A DNA stretch of 50,454 bases from Bacteriovoracaceae bacterium. Its GTDB lineage: Bacteria > Bdellovibrionota > Bacteriovoracia > Bacteriovoracales > Bacteriovoracaceae. How positions within the stretch are numbered: the first letter of the stretch is position 1; each line of letters opens with the position of its first letter. The position numbers were made by a program, and so were the translations under genes. The stretch covers positions 1 to 50,454 of the forward strand of contig JARXAH010000072.1 of assembly GCA_029865945.1 (NCBI GenBank). The letters are read 5' to 3'. This document shows positions 7,660-16,054 of the stretch, piece by piece. The notes under the pieces are model-generated. The model made no database searches. It saw nothing but the letters and a program-made list of their open reading frames with translations, and had not been told where the DNA came from.

Positions 7660-9855
7660 ATGGAATTACAAACACCTCTTTTAAATAAACTCGTTCTAAA
7701 TCAAAATTTAAATTTCTCCAACACCAAAGCGGCCTTGCATTTGTTGCTGGAAGAAGAGTGCACCATTCCCTTCGTGGCGCGCTACCGAAAAGATATGACT
7801 GGCGCCATGACGGAGCAAGATCTTCGCTCGGTGCAAGAAAAATATGAAGAATTAGTCGAGGTCGAAAAGCGCAAGGCCTTCATTTTGGACGCCATCACCA
7901 AGATGGAGAAGATGACGCCCGATTTAGAAAAGCGAATTATTCAATCTGACAGTCTTCAAATCTTAGAAGATATCTACGCCCCATTTAAATCCAAGCGAAA
8001 AACTAAAGCGCAACTTGCAAAAGATTATGGATTAGAACCACTGGCAAATATGATCAAAGGGAATTTATTATCCCAAGCGGAGATGGAAGCGCGTTTCAAT
8101 AATGATTACGTCACTTTATCGGAAGGAAAAATTGCTAATTTTGTGCAAGCGCTGGAGTCTGCCAAAGATATTATTATTGAAGAAATTGTGCACCACGTGG
8201 AATTAAAAAATTCCTTGCGCCAATTTATGTGGGATCACGGACTTTTAAAATGCTCACTTAAAAAAGATGGGGACAAGCATTCGGAAGCGCAAAAATTTAA
8301 AGATCTCTTCGAATACCAAGGAAGAATTCAAGACCTCATGAATAAAAAAGTTGGCCACCGATACTTGGCGATGCGCCGGGCCGCTGCTTTAGAAATTTTA
8401 ACTTTATCCATGGTGGTAGAAGAAGATTCCGCAGAAGCGTTGATTTGGAAATATGCTCTGGTAGGGACAAAAAAAGTTGGACCTAGCCAAGAAGCACTAA
8501 AAATTTGCGTACAAAAAGCTTGGAAAAATTATTTGCTCGATTCATTAGAGCTTGAAATTCATAGCGAACTTAAAAAAACTGCTGATGACGGTGCCAAAGA
8601 TGTCTTCGCTACCAATCTAAAACAACTCCTTCTGGCACCTTACTTAGGAGCTAAGAAAGTCATGGGAATTGATCCAGGTTTTCGTTCAGGATGCAAAATC
8701 GCCATCGTTGATGAAACAGGAAAGTATGTGGTCGACGGAGTTATCTATCCACATCCACCCCAAGATCGAATGAGTGAAGCGAAAGAGACCCTTAAAAAAA
8801 TTATTCAACAACTCAATATTCAATTTATCGCCATCGGAAATGGAACAGCAGGGCAAGAGACGCTGCATTTTGTTCAAGACGTCATCAAAGAAAATTTTGC
8901 GGGCAAGGTAAATGCCGTCATGGTGAGTGAGGCCGGCGCCTCCGTTTATTCGGCCTCAGTGTTGGCCGGCGCAGAATTTCCCAATCTGGATGTGACCGTG
9001 CGCGGTGCGATCAGTATCGCAAGACGTTTTCAAGATCCACTTTCTGAATTAGTAAAAATTGATCCTAAATCCATTGGTGTGGGGCAATATCAACACGATG
9101 TCAATCAAACCAAGTTGGCCAAATCGCTAGAGGGCGTGGTGGAAGATTGCGTGAATTTCGTGGGCGTGAATTTGAATACCGCTTCATTTTCGATACTTTC
9201 TTATATTTCGGGAATTGGCCCAAGCTTGGCAAAAAATATTGTGGCCCACAGAGAAAAAAATCAGGTCTTCAAAACAAGGCAAGATTTACTTAAAGTTCCA
9301 CGCTTTACCGATAAAATATTTTTGCAGTCAGCGGGTTTTTTGCGCGTAGAAGAGAGCGAGAATCCTTTCGATCGCACTTTTGTGCATCCGGAAAATTACC
9401 CTGTGTTAATGGCGTGGTGTGAAGAAAATGCGATTTCGCCTGCCGACTTAATGAGTAATCCTAAATTTAAGCAAAAATTTTCGCAAGATAAAAATGTGGC
9501 GAAGAAAATAGGTGAACAAACGTTTCAAGATATTGTGAAGGCCTTAAGTGCTCCCAAGCAAGATCCAAGACAAGAATTTAAAAATACGGAATTCGCCAAA
9601 GACATTCGAGAAATCACTGATCTTAAAATAGGTGAGTGGTACCAAGGGGTTGTGACCAACATTACTTTGTTTGGTGCTTTTGTGAACATTGGTATTAAGA
9701 CCAATGGACTACTACACGTTTCACAAATTAGTGATGAGTTTGTTTCGAATCCTCTTGAGAAATTAAAAGTGGGCCAAGAATTAAAAGTGAAAGTACTTGC
9801 GATTGATAAGGAGCGAAGTCGGATTAATCTTTCTTGTAAGACGAAGAATTACTAA
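7660..9855 (+). CDS. tex: Tex family RNA-binding transcription accessory protein
   Basis: Tex is a cytoplasmic nucleic-acid-binding protein related to eukaryotic Spt6. All its modules are visible: an N-terminal helical region with 'VPFVARYRKDMTGAMTEQDLR' (residues ~37-57) and 'LEDIYAPFKSKRKTKAQLA' (~105-123), the YqgF/RNase H-like domain starting at 'KVMGIDPGFRSGCKIAIVDE' (~332), a helix-hairpin-helix region 'ISGIGPSLAKNIVAHRE' (~518), and a C-terminal S1 domain beginning 'IGEWYQGVVTNITLFGAFV' (~657). Its 731 residues are a little shorter than the usual 750-780, mainly because little follows the S1 domain. Start by ATG at 7660. It is monocistronic, with a T-run after the stop. Confidence 0.96.
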   Translation: MELQTPLLNKLVLNQNLNFSNTKAALHLLLEEECTIPFVARYRKDMTGAMTEQDLRSVQEKYEELVEVEKRKAFILDAITKMEKMTPDLEKRIIQSDSLQILEDIYAPFKSKRKTKAQLAKDYGLEPLANMIKGNLLSQAEMEARFNNDYVTLSEGKIANFVQALESAKDIIIEEIVHHVELKNSLRQFMWDHGLLKCSLKKDGDKHSEAQKFKDLFEYQGRIQDLMNKKVGHRYLAMRRAAALEILTLSMVVEEDSAEALIWKYALVGTKKVGPSQEALKICVQKAWKNYLLDSLELEIHSELKKTADDGAKDVFATNLKQLLLAPYLGAKKVMGIDPGFRSGCKIAIVDETGKYVVDGVIYPHPPQDRMSEAKETLKKIIQQLNIQFIAIGNGTAGQETLHFVQDVIKENFAGKVNAVMVSEAGASVYSASVLAGAEFPNLDVTVRGAISIARRFQDPLSELVKIDPKSIGVGQYQHDVNQTKLAKSLEGVVEDCVNFVGVNLNTASFSILSYISGIGPSLAKNIVAHREKNQVFKTRQDLLKVPRFTDKIFLQSAGFLRVEESENPFDRTFVHPENYPVLMAWCEENAISPADLMSNPKFKQKFSQDKNVAKKIGEQTFQDIVKALSAPKQDPRQEFKNTEFAKDIREITDLKIGEWYQGVVTNITLFGAFVNIGIKTNGLLHVSQISDEFVSNPLEKLKVGQELKVKVLAIDKERSRINLSCKTKNY

Positions 9856-9867
9856 TTTTTTTAAGGG

Positions 9868-10125
9868 TCAAATATTCGCCTTTCGACCAAGAACGATGCT
9901 TTCAACTGAAAGATCTTCATCGATTTCTGGCCAGTGAATACCTTCGCCGCCACCAATGATTCGATAGTTGGATCTCTGTTTTTCTGTTGCATTTAGAAGG
10001 CGAGGATAGAACGTCAGTGGGGCCTTAATTTCTCGTCCGTCGGAAAGCTCTAGAATAATCATATCTGCTGTGAAAGAAATGTTTGTCGCCCAAACTTCAT
10101 TTACTTTTTGTGCTAAAGAATTCAT
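9868..10125 (-). CDS. DUF2442 family protein
   Basis: This small protein of 85 residues matches the DUF2442 pattern: a strand-rich N-terminus that reads 'ISFTADMIILELSDGREIKAPL', then 'YPRLLNATEKQRSNYRIIGGGEGIHWPEIDEDLSVESIVLG'. The 'FYPRL...A...R..y.i...g.gIhWpeiDEDLSv..lL' signature is what I recall of this family. DUF2442 genes commonly sit next to DUF4160 genes, exactly as here, and the pair has been suggested to be a toxin-antitoxin-like module. Its ATG lies 29 bases inside the upstream DUF4160 gene, so the two are translationally coupled. Biochemical function is unknown. Confidence 0.85.
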   Translation of the reverse strand: MNSLAQKVNEVWATNISFTADMIILELSDGREIKAPLTFYPRLLNATEKQRSNYRIIGGGEGIHWPEIDEDLSVESIVLGRKANI

Positions 10126-10342
10126 TCCATTTCTCCAATATTTTTTGATTATGTTTTTGAGTCAACTCTTGGGCCTTTTTTAATTCTGGTGCCTTCATTT
10201 TATATGAAGAAGCTAGTACAACCGGCAATAGCCAGAACTTGGCCTTACCATCTCCGTGCTCGATGTGCACGTGAGGAGGTTCTACTCCATCTGCACTGTA
10301 AAAGAAAAAACGATACCCATCGATCATCAGTATGGTGGGCAT
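10097..10342 (-). CDS. DUF4160 family protein
   Basis: This 81-residue protein fits DUF4160: 'MPTILMIDGYRFFFYSAD' followed by 'EPPHVHIEHGDGKAKFWL', in which the PPHVHxxxGxxxAkfWl motif is diagnostic. The conserved His pair is notable but no activity is established. It is the first gene of a two-gene unit with DUF2442, overlapping it by 29 bases. The proposed role as one half of a toxin-antitoxin-like system is inference from this recurring pairing. The ATG at 10342 is preceded by the weak purine run AAAAGGAATG. It is transcribed away from the M28 peptidase gene, across a 315-base gap. Confidence 0.87.
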   Translation of the reverse strand: MPTILMIDGYRFFFYSADGVEPPHVHIEHGDGKAKFWLLPVVLASSYKMKAPELKKAQELTQKHNQKILEKWNEFFSTKSK

Positions 10343-10657
10343 AATTTTATCATTCCTTTTTAACTTAACTTTGTAATTCCGAAGTTTATTTTATCTCTAT
10401 TTTAATTATTTGTCTTGCCAGTCGTAATTTACATTTAAATCTGGTGATAAATATTTTATCCCTTCCGTCTAAGACGTGCTTTATTTTAATTTTTGGTACT
10501 GTCGATTCTATATTTATACTGGACACTAATTTTTTAATTTATTGCCATCATTTTTCTTATACCTGTAAGTTGATTGTTTCGCTCCAGCTTGAAGATTATT
10601 TGTAAGATGACATTGAGCTATTCTCAGCGGCAAGCTAAGTAAATCAAGGAGATAACG
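10343..10657. other. AT-rich divergent intergenic region
   Basis: These 315 bases separate two divergent genes and must hold the promoters of both the DUF4160/DUF2442 unit and the M28 peptidase gene. The sequence is mostly A/T with T-runs. I found no reading frame, tRNA or strong inverted repeat. On the plus strand AAGGAG (10647-10652) lies six bases before the ATG at 10658 and is the ribosome binding site of the peptidase. Confidence 0.55.
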
Positions 10658-11914
10658 ATGACCAATGGATGGGTTTTACTGTTTGTTTCAATTTCTACAC
10701 TTTTTTCTTTTGTCATTCATGTTGCAGATGCCGCCGAAGATGCCCTAGTGGCGCAAGCGGCCAAGAAAAATCTCATCATATCAATAGGAACTGATAGTTT
10801 TAGTTCCCTATCAAAGGATAAATCAATCAATAAATCTGGAGTCCTGCTGCTTGATGAAGGCCAGAGATTGCAAGGATCAGTCCTCAGTAAAATAAACGAA
10901 AGTTCTGTCAATCAATTGAGCGCCTACCAACACGATAAATACCATCGTTGCGGCGGATTTGTCGTCCATGATTCGATTCAAGACGCCAAAGATTTCATGG
11001 CAAGATCCCTGGTGACGCCCTCACTTGATCAAAAAAATTCCTTCTTCTTGGATTACGACATCAACCAAGAAGAGCTCGTAAACCCCCTGCTTAAAGAGGT
11101 TAGCGAAATAAATATCTTAACAACGATTCAAAAACTTTCCTCCTATTTTGATCGCTACTACACCAGTGCGACCGGAGTTGAATCTGCCAACTGGATTTAT
11201 CAACAGTTAAAATCTTTATCCAAATCAAGGTCCGACATCTCAGTTGAATTATTTAAACATGAAAGTTGGGCACAACCCTCTGTCATTGCCACTATCAAAG
11301 GTGAAACGAACGAAAAAATCATTATTGGCGGACACTTGGATTCTATTAACCAGCGCGGAGGATTTTTTGGAAGGAAATCCGCGGCCCCTGGTGCGGATGA
11401 TAATGCATCCGGTATTGCCACCTGGATGGAGGCCTTCCGAGTTCTAAGCAAAAATGGTTATCGCCCAAAACATACGATCCAATTTATGGGTTATGCCGCA
11501 GAAGAGGTAGGCCTGCGAGGATCCAATGCCATCGCCAAGCAATATAAAGCGAAAGGCGAAAAAGTATTGGGTGCACTCCAATTTGATATGACTAATTTTA
11601 AGAATCATGAAAAAGATATCTTCTTAATTAGCGATTATACCAATCAAGAACAAAATAAATTTTTAGGCAACCTCATCGATACTTATATTAAACTCCCATG
11701 GGGCTTTACTAAGTGTGGTTATGCTTGTTCCGATCACGCCTCTTGGAATGGCCAAGGATACGTGGTCTCTTATCCTTTTGAGACGGCCTTTGAAACTTAT
11801 AATAAAAAAATCCACACGACCGCAGATACTCTCTCTGTGTCTCAAAACTCTGCCAACCATGCGACCAAATTTGCCCGCTTGGCAGTTGCGTATGTACTAG
11901 AACTAGATAACTGA
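10658..11914 (+). CDS. Secreted M28 family zinc aminopeptidase
   Basis: This 418-residue protein resembles the Vibrio-type leucine aminopeptidases that release N-terminal residues from peptides outside the cell. A signal peptide (~1-26, ending 'VADAA') and a propeptide-like region of about 125 residues come before the catalytic domain. All five zinc ligands are seen: H226 in 'GGHLDSI', D247 in 'PGADDNASG', E283 in 'AAEEVGL', D310 in 'QFDMTNF' and H386 in 'KKIHTTADT'. The general base is E282. The Cys353/Cys357 pair ('CGYACSDHASW') matches the disulfide near the active site of the Vibrio enzyme. AAGGAG gives a strong ribosome binding site. It is likely a nutrient-acquisition or prey-digesting exoenzyme. 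Confidence 0.93.
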   Translation: MTNGWVLLFVSISTLFSFVIHVADAAEDALVAQAAKKNLIISIGTDSFSSLSKDKSINKSGVLLLDEGQRLQGSVLSKINESSVNQLSAYQHDKYHRCGGFVVHDSIQDAKDFMARSLVTPSLDQKNSFFLDYDINQEELVNPLLKEVSEINILTTIQKLSSYFDRYYTSATGVESANWIYQQLKSLSKSRSDISVELFKHESWAQPSVIATIKGETNEKIIIGGHLDSINQRGGFFGRKSAAPGADDNASGIATWMEAFRVLSKNGYRPKHTIQFMGYAAEEVGLRGSNAIAKQYKAKGEKVLGALQFDMTNFKNHEKDIFLISDYTNQEQNKFLGNLIDTYIKLPWGFTKCGYACSDHASWNGQGYVVSYPFETAFETYNKKIHTTADTLSVSQNSANHATKFARLAVAYVLELDN

Positions 11915-12050
11915 AACGAGGAGAGAGAATTTTTATTTAGTTTGCACACTTTTCCTATCTGCTTTTCCTAATCTTACATGTAAAATTAAAATTGGGACGC
12001 TGAGAGCGTTCCAGTTTTGATAGGCCTCTCAAATTAGACAAGGGAGAGTA

Positions 12051-13406
12051 ATGGGAATGATGCATAAAAATTTTCTTGCCGCTCTTTTTGTAAGTGTACT
12101 GTCTTTGTCGGCCAGCGTCGTCTTCGCAAAACCTAAATCTAAATTTAACCTCTACCGAAATGTATCAGACATTTGCTATCAAGTGAAAACATCGCTATCT
12201 GAGAATGCACCCAAAGCATCCTACGGAACTGGCTTTGTGGTCAATGCAAAGAGGGGATGGCTCATTACCAATTATCATGTCGTTTCAGATGTGATTCAAA
12301 AGAAAAATTCCACTTACCGCAACTTCGTGGTCATTGATGGAAAACCTATTCAAGCAAAAATTTTAGATATCGATATTTTGCGAGATCTTGCCCTCATTCA
12401 AATAGACTATCAATTTAAATCCGAAATTAAACTTCAATCGAAAGCGATTAAAGAGGGCGAAAAAATCTTTTCCTTTGGAATTCCGAAAGATTTAAAGCTG
12501 AGCATGGTGGATGGAATTTTTAATGGGTACCTAGAAAATGGCCCGTTTCATAAAATACTCATGTCGACTCCGATTAATGGCGGAATGAGTGGTGGGCCTG
12601 TGACCAACAATGAAGGAAAATTAGTGGGGGTTAACGTTTCGACCCTTAGAAACAGTGACAATATTAGTTTTTCCGTTCCTGGAAAATTTGTAGGGGAATT
12701 GATAAGTCATGTGGAGGAAGGGGGAGCGAGAATAAGTGATCTGGATTATGGTAAAAACCAATTGTACTTACAGAGTCAAATCTTAATGGGGCAAAATGAT
12801 ATTTTTTTAGCGATGCAAAAAAATTGGAAAAAAGAAGTACTCAACGAGTGGTCGGTCCCCATGTTTGGGGACTTAATGAAATGTTGGATGCAAAAGTTAA
12901 ACGAGCACATAAAAACAGAAAGTGAAAAAGTGATAGCGTTTGGAAAATTTTGCGAAGTTCCTGACTCCATGTTTTTATCCAGTGATGAAAAATTTGAAGG
13001 AACACTTTTTTATACCATGAATATTTTTTCAGCGAGCAATAAAAAATTGAATCGATTTCAATTTGCTGATTTTTTAAATGGTTTATTTAATTCTCCAAAA
13101 ATGCTAAGAAATGAAAATTACAACAATGATGAGGAGGAAGCACCTAGTACTCTCCATCAATGTAGCAATCTCAAAATGAAAAATAAAAAAAATCTCACCT
13201 TTCAGGTTAGTTACTGTACGAGTACTTATTTAAAATATCCCAAAATAATGGAAACATTTTTTAAGATGATTACCTACGATGATTCAGGAAATAATGCCCT
13301 CATTGTGAATTTTATCTTAGATGGTTTTACGTCTGATAATGCCATCGAGTTTTTGAAAAAAGTTGTGGAAGATATTTCGTTTCAAAAATTCAACAAGGAT
13401 AGTTAA
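12051..13406 (+). CDS. Secreted trypsin-like serine protease with a C-terminal extension
   Basis: A signal peptide (residues 1-26, 'ASVVFA') is followed by a trypsin fold of the HtrA/DegP type. The catalytic triad is His76 ('WLITNYHVVSD'), Asp112 ('ILRDLALIQID') and Ser180 ('INGGMSGGPVTN'). There is no PDZ domain; the C-terminal ~220 residues are a separate region I do not recognise. Cysteines in that part may form disulfides. The ATG at 12051 follows GGGAGAG; M3 and M4 are alternatives. Its stop overlaps the start of the membrane protein downstream by one base (TAATG), so the two are coupled and the protease may act on or with that protein. A periplasmic or envelope location is expected. Confidence 0.88.
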   Translation: MGMMHKNFLAALFVSVLSLSASVVFAKPKSKFNLYRNVSDICYQVKTSLSENAPKASYGTGFVVNAKRGWLITNYHVVSDVIQKKNSTYRNFVVIDGKPIQAKILDIDILRDLALIQIDYQFKSEIKLQSKAIKEGEKIFSFGIPKDLKLSMVDGIFNGYLENGPFHKILMSTPINGGMSGGPVTNNEGKLVGVNVSTLRNSDNISFSVPGKFVGELISHVEEGGARISDLDYGKNQLYLQSQILMGQNDIFLAMQKNWKKEVLNEWSVPMFGDLMKCWMQKLNEHIKTESEKVIAFGKFCEVPDSMFLSSDEKFEGTLFYTMNIFSASNKKLNRFQFADFLNGLFNSPKMLRNENYNNDEEEAPSTLHQCSNLKMKNKKNLTFQVSYCTSTYLKYPKIMETFFKMITYDDSGNNALIVNFILDGFTSDNAIEFLKKVVEDISFQKFNKDS

Positions 13407-13987
13407 TGAAAAATCCTGTCGTTAGTATTACTTTTTTTGTTATCTTGTTTCTGATCTCTCTCATTGCGGTTTACCTGACTACTTATATTCAAGTGACTGT
13501 CATGGCCTATGGACTCTTTGGTGGATTTATTGCTGCTGCGGTTGTTGGGTGGTTATTGTTGGGTGGCCTATCTTGGATCATTTCAAAAGAATTTAAAGGT
13601 ATTTTTCTTCTTAAGTACGTTCTCATTTCTATGACAGCGACGACCCTTTTTACCGTTTTATTTACTCCGATTTTACATCTTGATCACTTAACTTATTTTA
13701 CACCTATTTTTAATGTGTTGATTTCTTTTATAGGATTATTTTTTCTTTTTCAAATTCTTACCCCCGATGTTTCTCGCTCAAAATTGCTCGCACGGATAAG
13801 TTTATTTATTTTTACCTGGCAGACAGTTGTCTTTACCATTTCCTATTTTTCTTCAAAAATCCATATGAAGTATACCGTCGAGGCCCCAGGGTATTTTGCG
13901 TCCCTTAAAATTAAAACTCCTCAAGAATTTGAACAAGATTTGCAGGAGACATTTAAGGCGGCGGCCGTGGAAAATTCAAAAAACTAA
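13406..13987 (+). CDS. Integral membrane protein of unknown function
   Basis: This 193-residue protein has about five hydrophobic segments: ~7-26, ~32-54, ~67-88, ~97-117 and ~128-149. It ends with a soluble tail of about 40 residues ('VEAPGYFASLKIKTPQEFEQDLQETFKAAAVEN'). I recognise no family. It starts at the stop codon of the serine protease gene (TAATG), which implies co-translation, so a role as membrane partner, anchor or substrate of the protease is plausible but inferred. Its stop codon overlaps that of the convergent acs gene by three bases. Confidence 0.7.
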   Translation: MKNPVVSITFFVILFLISLIAVYLTTYIQVTVMAYGLFGGFIAAAVVGWLLLGGLSWIISKEFKGIFLLKYVLISMTATTLFTVLFTPILHLDHLTYFTPIFNVLISFIGLFFLFQILTPDVSRSKLLARISLFIFTWQTVVFTISYFSSKIHMKYTVEAPGYFASLKIKTPQEFEQDLQETFKAAAVENSKN

Positions 13988-15960
13988 ATGAGCTTACTGA
14001 TTTCTTCAATTATTTCTGGATTAGTCAGCGTACTCACATCACCCAATTTCTTTAAATCTTTCTCACCTTGCGAAAGTTTTCTTAAGAAACGCCTCATAAT
14101 TTTTCCCGAGCGAGTTTTCGGCAATTGAGGAACCATAATCAGGCGATCTAATTTAGCAATCGCACCAATTTGTTTTGTTAAGAGTTGATTGACTTCAATT
14201 AATAATTCTTGAATTGGTTTCATTATTGAAACGCCCTCATGTTGCTGATAGACCGCAAAGGCCCAAAGGCATTCGCCTTTAATGTCATGCGGAGCACCAA
14301 CGACCGCCGATTCCACAATGAAGTGAGACTCATTGATCACGTTTTCTACTTCTGCTGTCCCTATTCGGTGGCCAGACACGTTGATGACGTCATCCATTCT
14401 CCCTAAAATTCGGTATTCTCCTCTCTCGTTGCATTCGGCCGCATCACCCGTGAAATAAAATCCGGGATAGGCCTTAAAGTAATTTTCCCTATATCGTGTA
14501 TGATCGCCATAAATGGTGCGGGCCATTCCCGGCCACGGATGACTTAGACAAAGAGTACCTTCCCTTGTCGCTTGATTTCCTTTTTCATCTAGTAAAATGG
14601 CCTGCACGCCTGGAAGGGGCAATGTTGCTTTCGTAGGAATTTCAGGAGTGATACCCGCCACATTGGTGATCATGATTCCACCCGTTTCCGTTTGCCACCA
14701 CGTATCGACGATGGGGCACCTTTCCTTCGCCACCCATTTTTTTAACCATTCCCAAGCTTCAAGATTGATAGGTTCACCCACGGAGCCACACACTTGTAAA
14801 CTGTCCATCGCATAATGTTTAGGAAATTCATCGCCCAATGACTCAAGGCCACGAATAGCGGTAGGCGCCGTATAAAAATGAGTAACTTTTAATTCTTCAA
14901 TAATTTTCCAGAAGCGATCGGCGCTTGGATAAGTAGGAATTCCCTCATACATGACACTGGTGATCCCATTGAGAAGTGGCCCATAGATCACGTAAGAGTG
15001 GCCTGTAATCCAACCCGCGTCAGCGGTACACCAAAAGAGGGAATCGTTTCGTAATTGAAACACCTCCCTCATCGTCCATCCGGCCCACACCATGTATCCG
15101 CCGGTGGTGTGAAGTAGGCCTTTAGGCTTTCCGGTTGAGCCAGAAGTATAAAGGATAAAGAGGGGATCTTCAGCTTTGCGATCGACAGCTTTAACAACTG
15201 TGTCCATAGGAATTTTTTTTAACTCTTCACTAATAAGTAAATCCCTTCCTTTAACTAAAGAAATAGGCTTCTTTGTGTGATCGTGAATGAGGACATGTTT
15301 CACTTTTGATAATATTTTATTTTCAATTTCATTTTCACTTTCACTTTCACTTTCACTTAAAGAAGTTAAGGCCACATCGACAATATTTTTATAATCCACA
15401 TATTTATCTCCTCGGTAACTTCCATCACAAGTAACCACTAATTTGCATTCTGCATCGATGATTCTCGATCTCAAGGCCTGGGCGGAAAATCCGCCAAAGA
15501 CCACACTGTGAACCAGGCCAAGTCTCGCGCAGGCCAACATGGCAAACGCCAATTCCGGAATATGGGGCATGTAGAGACAAACCACATCATTGGCCTTTAA
15601 GTCTAAAGATTGAAACATTTTGGACCAACGATTTACCGATTGAAATAACTCTTGGTAAGTAATGTTGCGTCTCTCTGCGCCTTCTTGATTGGGAATAAAA
15701 TGCAAGGCGACGTGATCAGCAAGGAGGGGCAAATGACGATCTAGCATATTTTCGGTGATATTTAAGTGGCCATCAGAAAACCAACGCACATCTCCGCCCT
15801 CAAAACTTCCCTCTAGGGACTGGGTGGGAAATTTGCGCCATTGATATTCCTTGGCAAGTGAGAGCCAATATTCCTTTCGTACCAAGGGATCTTTGTGAGA
15901 GGCTTGGCGAGATAATTTTTCATGGTCTTGCTGAGATCGTATGGAATGGGATGGCATCAT
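13984..15960 (-). CDS. acs: Acetyl-CoA synthetase (AMP-forming)
   Basis: It activates acetate to acetyl-CoA through acetyl-AMP. Family motifs are all present: the P-loop-like 'LFILYTSGSTGKPKGLLHTT', 'FWCTADAGWITGHSYVIYG', 'VDTWWQTETGGIMITN', the hinge 'RMDDVINVSGHRIGTAEVE', and the C-terminal 'PKTRSGKIMRRFLRK', whose second Lys is the catalytic and acetylation-controlled residue. Its 658 residues match the usual ~650. A low-complexity Ser-Glu stretch (residues ~202-213) has been inserted in a surface loop of the N-terminal domain; see the separate repeat entry. GGAGAAAAT precedes the ATG. It is divergent from the secreted-protein gene at 16055. Confidence 0.97.
   Translation of the reverse strand: MMPSHSIRSQQDHEKLSRQASHKDPLVRKEYWLSLAKEYQWRKFPTQSLEGSFEGGDVRWFSDGHLNITENMLDRHLPLLADHVALHFIPNQEGAERRNITYQELFQSVNRWSKMFQSLDLKANDVVCLYMPHIPELAFAMLACARLGLVHSVVFGGFSAQALRSRIIDAECKLVVTCDGSYRGDKYVDYKNIVDVALTSLSESESESENEIENKILSKVKHVLIHDHTKKPISLVKGRDLLISEELKKIPMDTVVKAVDRKAEDPLFILYTSGSTGKPKGLLHTTGGYMVWAGWTMREVFQLRNDSLFWCTADAGWITGHSYVIYGPLLNGITSVMYEGIPTYPSADRFWKIIEELKVTHFYTAPTAIRGLESLGDEFPKHYAMDSLQVCGSVGEPINLEAWEWLKKWVAKERCPIVDTWWQTETGGIMITNVAGITPEIPTKATLPLPGVQAILLDEKGNQATREGTLCLSHPWPGMARTIYGDHTRYRENYFKAYPGFYFTGDAAECNERGEYRILGRMDDVINVSGHRIGTAEVENVINESHFIVESAVVGAPHDIKGECLWAFAVYQQHEGVSIMKPIQELLIEVNQLLTKQIGAIAKLDRLIMVPQLPKTRSGKIMRRFLRKLSQGEKDLKKLGDVSTLTNPEIIEEISKLI
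15321..15356. repeat. Hexanucleotide tandem repeat inside acs
   Basis: Four perfect copies of TTTCAC (15333-15356) follow two degenerate copies (TTTCAA, TTTCAT; 15321-15332). Read on the minus strand they encode alternating Ser-Glu, then Asn-Glu-Ile-Glu, in a loop of acetyl-CoA synthetase. Because the unit is six bases, changes in copy number keep the frame and would only lengthen or shorten the acidic loop. Confidence 0.9.
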
Positions 15961-16054
15961 ATTTTCTCCAGAATATCACTCTATCCTGATCATTTTTCTT
16001 TACGTTGTCATCACTCTTTGGAAAACTTTGCTGCGTTATCAAATAGGAGATTTT

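Noticed and set aside
15321-15356. Phase-variable contingency locus in acs
   Set aside because: The repeat unit is six bases, so gain or loss does not shift the frame or switch the gene off.
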